Below, one piece after another: positions 60,001-64,000 of a DNA stretch of 64,000 nucleotides. Within the stretch, counting starts at the first letter, position 1, and each line of letters starts with the position of its first letter. Where the stretch lies: the NCBI GenBank assembly GCA_029448655.1, contig JACCLO010000002.1:806001-870000 (forward strand). Direction: 5' to 3'. A program made the position numbers and the translations under genes. Source of the stretch: Wolfiporia cocos. Lineage: Eukaryota > Basidiomycota > Agaricomycetes > Polyporales > Phaeolaceae. The notes beneath the pieces are model-generated. The model was not told the origin of the DNA. It did not search any database and saw nothing but the letters and a program-made list of their open reading frames with translations.

Positions 60001-60960
60001 GATACGCAGTCGTCCGCATCATTGCGCAGGAGACCCCCTTGCCGGGGGCCCTATCAAAGGACCTACACAGGATCTAGTTCCATATTCACGTACGCGTCCT
60101 GGCCGCACTGTCGCCAGCCAGTTGGAGGCGATTTGGGATCCGCATCGCATGATCCCGCGCATGATTGTCGGAGTGCTGTTGTTGGTCGAAAAAGTAGGCA
60201 GGAGCCCCAGCTATGTCGCCTGCGTCTTTCCAATTCCAGTAGGCTGGCTCTCGAAGACATACACAGGAGGCTGTTTCACGACAAGCTTGTCAGATAACCC
60301 CAACCTGAACCAGTCTGAGTGAGCTCGTGTCCAGAATTAATTGCATGCTACTCCTGGCGCTGAACATCGTCCATAGAAGTGCCTAGCCAATCGTCTCATG
60401 ATCACGCTATGGAGGAAAGCTTCTATCTTCGATCTACGCGACTTTTACCTATCTTCGCGTCCGGATGCCGTGGTGCCGAGATGGTGTATGTGGAGCGATT
60501 GCGAACGACCGGTGGAGGGACACGCGCCAGTGTTCATCAGGTATGAAATTACTCCGGATTCGTGATGTCAGTCGTGACACCTAACATGGCAGCCACAAGA
60601 CGGTTCAGCGCAAAGTGCGTGCCATACCTCTACGGAGACAGGCCGAGCATCGCTTATTTCGTGCAACAATATACTGCTTTAGCCGTTGATTGTGAGCAAC
60701 AATAGGAAGACCTTCCATTCATGTTTTCCTGCGCGAATGACAAAAGCTATACCCCGCAGCGTGCAGTAGCGCTCGAGATCAGGTCGTACGCACATTCGTT
60801 CCGCAAACACCTCTCTAATTGCGCGTGCGACCGTCCGCGAAATGGTCCAGACAAAGCGGGTTAGGAACGATTGCTCATAAAACCATGGGTGCCTGCGGGA
60901 GGTTTGTGCCCCGAGCCCCATTCCCATTTACGAGAAGTTGTTCCAGAGACGGTGTGCGTG
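56947..60960. other. Spacer between the tandem P450s with a decayed third unit
   Basis: Holds a small inverted-repeat element (57383-57515), a fragment of the upstream cassette (about 57745-57996), an unrelated 1.43-kb insert (57997-59422), a further cassette fragment (59423-59740) and then the full cassette of unit B (59761-60960). No P450 coding sequence is left between the two cassette fragments and unit B. In the insert a minus-strand 121-codon frame at 58699-59064 (EERIARQAGEKAKQRAARAA) is Lys/Ala-rich and unassigned. Confidence 0.6.
57383..57515. mobile_element. 133-bp MITE-like inverted-repeat element
   Basis: Terminal inverted repeats of 27-28 bp with one mismatch: CCAGACACCGGGGGCATTAT... 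at the left end and its complement ...ATAATGCCCCTGGTGTCTGG at the right end. The 80-bp centre is AT-rich and non-coding. I see no clear target duplication. Confidence 0.75.
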
Positions 60961-63110
60961 ATGTTGGACGCAACATCGCAGGCTTTCTACGCTCTCGGGC
61001 TTGTGCTGGCTGTCCTCTTCTACTTTCAGAGAAGAACCAATCCAGTGAGCTAACAGCGTTTGTATATACCACTAGTGCCCGAAGCTCACTGGCCTATCAG
61101 CTCTACTCCATCCCATCGCTTGTGCCTTCTGCTCCACTGATATCCTATATCGGCGCAGTGATATATGCGAAGAACGCGCAAAAGTTGCTTCAAGAGGGGT
61201 ATGAGAAGGTACCTCATGTCCTCACATTACTGTTTTCCAGTGCCGCTGATAATGTTCATCAAGTACAAAGGTTCCGCGTTCAGAATTCCCATGTTCGACA
61301 GATGGGTTGTTGTTGTATGTGGCGCCGCTATGGCCGAGGAGCTCCGCAAGGTCCCCGATGACGAAATGTCCTTCCTCCAGGCGGTCGAGGAGGTATGCGC
61401 CACCTGGGAATATATTGTGATCTGCCTCTGATGTGGGATCTATAGCTGGTGCAGACGAAGTACACAATAGCCGAGGATGTGATCCACCACCCGATCCACA
61501 TTCCGGTTATCCGTGGGCCACTGACTCGAAACATCGCTGCGCTGATCCCGGACATGTTCGACGAGATTTCATTTGCTACAGATGAGTTGATTCCCGCTCG
61601 TGGAGATGGTGAGCTTCAGCTACGCGTCAGTCACAGTCACCTAGCTAATGATGCAACATGTGTTGCAGAATGGGTCACCATCTCTGCATATTCGACGATG
61701 ACGCAACTGGTTGCCCGCACCAGCAATCGTATTTTCATTGGTCCGACGATGTGTCAGTGATTTTTTTCTCAGCAGCGCTACCGATGCTCACGATACCGAT
61801 AGGCCGGAACAAGGAATACCTGGACATTGTGATTGGCTTCACCACTGATGTGGCTAAGGGGCGATTGGTCCTCGGCTTTGTACCTCCATTCTTGAAACAG
61901 TGAGATCTACGATATTATAATATCGAACTTGTGATCTAAAGTGCAAACTGTTAGGTTCGTTGGACCATTGCTCCCCTGGTCGCGCAATGCCATGCGACGC
62001 TTCAGGGTGTTGGCCACTCCCGTCGTTATACAGCGTCAGAGAGAACTCGAGGAACACGGCAAGGAATGGGCAGAAAAGCCCGTAAGCTCTGAACTGCCAT
62101 GCTAGAGGATCGTTACTCATATGAGGTTTCCTTTCCTAGCAAGATCTTCTTACATGGCTAGTAGAAGAAGCAAAGGCTGTTGGGGGCTCTACCGACCTCA
62201 TCGTACAAGCTTTGCTGACCTCGAATTTCGTCGCGACTCATACATCGTCAATCGTGAGTAATCGTGTTCCGTGACAATTCAAATCTATCGTTTGGTGCTT
62301 ATCTGAGATGTCAGAGCGTTACCCATGCGCTGTATCACCTCGCAGCGAATCCCGAGTTCGTCGAGCCTCTTCGGCAGGAGATCGAGAGCGCCATCAAGAG
62401 CGATGGGTGGACCAAAGCCGCAGTGGGCAAGATGATGAAGCTCGACAGCTTCATGCGTGAGTCCCAACGTATGAACGGCACCAGTGGCAGTGAGTGCTCG
62501 ATTACCGCCATCGCCCACCATCTGACTTACCCTTCGTAGTATCAGTGATTCGGAAAGCTCTGAAGGACGTGAAATTGTCCGACGGAACGATTGTCCCACG
62601 GGGTACTCTCTGTGGTGCAGTCTCCTTTGCGATGCACCACGACGCGAACAACTACGCGGATCCGGAGGTCTTCAATCCGTTCCGCTTCTCGGATATGCGT
62701 GCGGAGGAGAGCGAACGCGCCAAATACCAGTACGTGAACACATCTCCGGAATACATCGCATTTGGCCATGGGAAGCATGCATGGTACGTGTCCTTCTTGC
62801 GAGCCATGCTGATGCTGATCTGCTGCTCTCGATCCCGCGCATTCAGCCCAGGGCGGTTCTTCGCTGCTAACGAGCTCAAGGCCGTGCTTGCTCTCCTTAT
62901 TTCTAAATATGAAATGAAGACCGAGGACGGACGACGTCCTGAGGACCGCTGGCTTGGCACGGCCATCGTTCCGAATCCTGACGCGAATATTATGCTCAAG
63001 AGAAGGCAGACCGCCGGCGTAATTGCAGCCTGAGATAGAGATCGCAGTCATTTGATTAAAATCTGTGCTTCAGACGATGTAATTTTTCTGTAGAATGCTT
63101 TGTAGTGTAT
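59761..63110 (+). repeat. Tandem duplication unit B (upstream cassette plus P450 C)
   Basis: Second copy of the unit at 53568-57003, same orientation. Similarity continues about 75 bases past the P450 stop codons (TTTGTAGTGTAT) and then ends. Confidence 0.85.
60961..63033 (+). CDS. Cytochrome P450 (copy C of a tandem pair)
   Basis: Close paralogue of the P450 at 54848 with the same eleven exons: 60961-61044, 61101-61208, 61264-61392, 61455-61608, 61669-61752, 61803-61899, 61955-62081, 62140-62253, 62315-62489, 62540-62783 and 62847-63033, 1,503 bases, 500 residues. The first ten exons have identical lengths in the two copies; only the last differs, ending RQTAGVIAA here against a five-residue longer end in copy B. 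Motifs are conserved: YSIPSLVPSAPLISYIGA, HHPIHIPVIRGPLTRN, FVATHTSS, RESQRMNG, FGHGKHACPGRFF. Most nucleotide differences between the copies sit in introns or third positions, suggesting both have been under selection. The gene is intact; substrate unknown. Confidence 0.95.
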
Positions 63111-64000
63111 ATTCCTAGACGTCATCTATCGTGAATGGGAGTGTGTGAGTGTGGCGTGAGAGCGGCGGCGGAGAACTTTGTGGCGGGCGTCTCGGCACAA
63201 CCACTGCTCTTCGCGCGTCGTCACGCAGGATACTATTGGCAAAGAGTGAACTCGCAATCAGAACGCGCACTGTTACGAACTGGTGCGTCTTTCTGCCTCC
63301 CCAAGAAATGGAAAGATCCAGCCAATCATGGCGTCTGGTACAGATCTTCAAGCTTCAGCGCTTCAGCGCCAGCCTTGATCGCCATTAACTTCATTCGATT
63401 CGATCTCATCCCTCGCGATCGCCTAGGTTTGCGTTAGCTTAGCGTTCAAGCCCAAGGCGTACTGGTATCGAACCGAGTCACAGTTACAATCCCAATTCTC
63501 AATAGCTGATGATTATCGCGATCCCGAAGCCATTTTCATCAAATCATGACTCCACCCATGGTGACGGTACAGTGTTATTTACTGGAGTGCATATGATGAA
63601 GTTGAAGTCATGCATCAGTATATTCCGAACGAGGCTTGCCCCTTTTGCATTGAAACATACGCGAAATGAAGTACATCACCGCCGCGGCCAAGGAATGTCA
63701 CAGGTTGCCGACGGTCACGGAGAGGTACGATATAATTGCAATATCGCTCGGAGTACGTCTGCGTGCAATGGGGAGCTTCTTGGTCGATAGGTATGCATTT
63801 CGAGCTCAGCCGACGATGTGTTGATGCTTTATCCTCGACTGTAATCCCTGCTCCCGTTCGTTCTGTGACTGCTGATGCATTCGAGAGGACAGCCAATTAT
63901 CAGATGGTTGCCGCACGCTGCTCTTTCTGCGATAGTAACATCTAGACTTCGTTCGGGTGCTTCTTTATACACGAATTTGTCAGCCCTCGGATTGCTCATA
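63034..64000. other. End of window, no gene recognised
   Basis: After unit B ends at about 63110 the sequence is unique. Open frames on both strands (for example 63135-63437 plus and 63615-63896 minus) show no recognisable domain; an exon of a gene continuing beyond the window cannot be excluded. Confidence 0.4.

Noticed and set aside
44213..63033. Secondary-metabolite cluster (regulator, hydrolase and P450s)
   Set aside because: No terpene cyclase, polyketide or peptide synthetase, or prenyltransferase is seen in the window; the regulator is 7 kb from the P450s.

Overview
The window is nuclear DNA of a filamentous basidiomycete, most likely an agaricomycete (a polypore-like fungus is my guess). 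The reasons are genes broken up by many 47-70 bp GT-AG introns, a class I myosin with a TH1-SH3-acidic tail, DUF6534-type membrane proteins, a Zn2Cys6 regulator of the basidiomycete type, DUF2235 hydrolase and P450 families expanded in these fungi, and chromodomain Ty3/gypsy retrotransposons. All gene models below were built by hand by choosing splice sites that keep family motifs in frame; no alignment or RNA evidence was available.

Layout. 1-2018 is the 3' part of myosin-1. 3866-6212 is a cytochrome P450 with a 10-nt micro-exon. 8553-10657 is a DUF6534 membrane protein. 11519-12276 (minus) is a PIN1/ESS1 prolyl isomerase. 12474-31509 is a 19.0-kb composite retrotransposon: an outer, minus-strand Ty3/gypsy element (371/372-bp LTRs about 98% identical, perfect CATAG target duplication, open gag and pol) that contains an inner, plus-strand Ty3/gypsy element (20832-30862, LTRs about 94% identical, about eight frameshifts). 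31803-32898 is a foldback pair of tRNA-like repeats. 33028-34605 is a decaying aquaporin gene. 35693-37209 (minus) is UDP-glucose 4-epimerase, 37632-40277 (minus) is THO complex subunit 1, 41261-43373 (minus) a second DUF6534 gene, 44213-47557 (minus) a Zn2Cys6 transcription factor, 51172-53312 a DUF2235 hydrolase, and 54848-56946 and 60961-63033 two tandemly duplicated P450 genes with the remains of a third duplicated unit between them.

The most notable region is the composite retrotransposon. Both elements carry a complete dUTPase domain with all five motifs, but in different places: before the protease in the outer element and after the chromodomain in the inner one. In the outer element gag and pol lie in one frame separated by a single UGA. 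The inner element looks older than the element it sits in, by LTR divergence and by ORF decay. This order is impossible for simple nesting and suggests that the nested pair was copied and inserted as one unit, or that the outer LTRs were homogenised.

The host genes are a mix of housekeeping functions (actin motor, prolyl isomerase, galactose/UDP-sugar metabolism, mRNP export) and accessory functions (P450s, DUF6534, DUF2235, aquaporin). I see no biosynthetic core enzyme, so I do not call a metabolite cluster.
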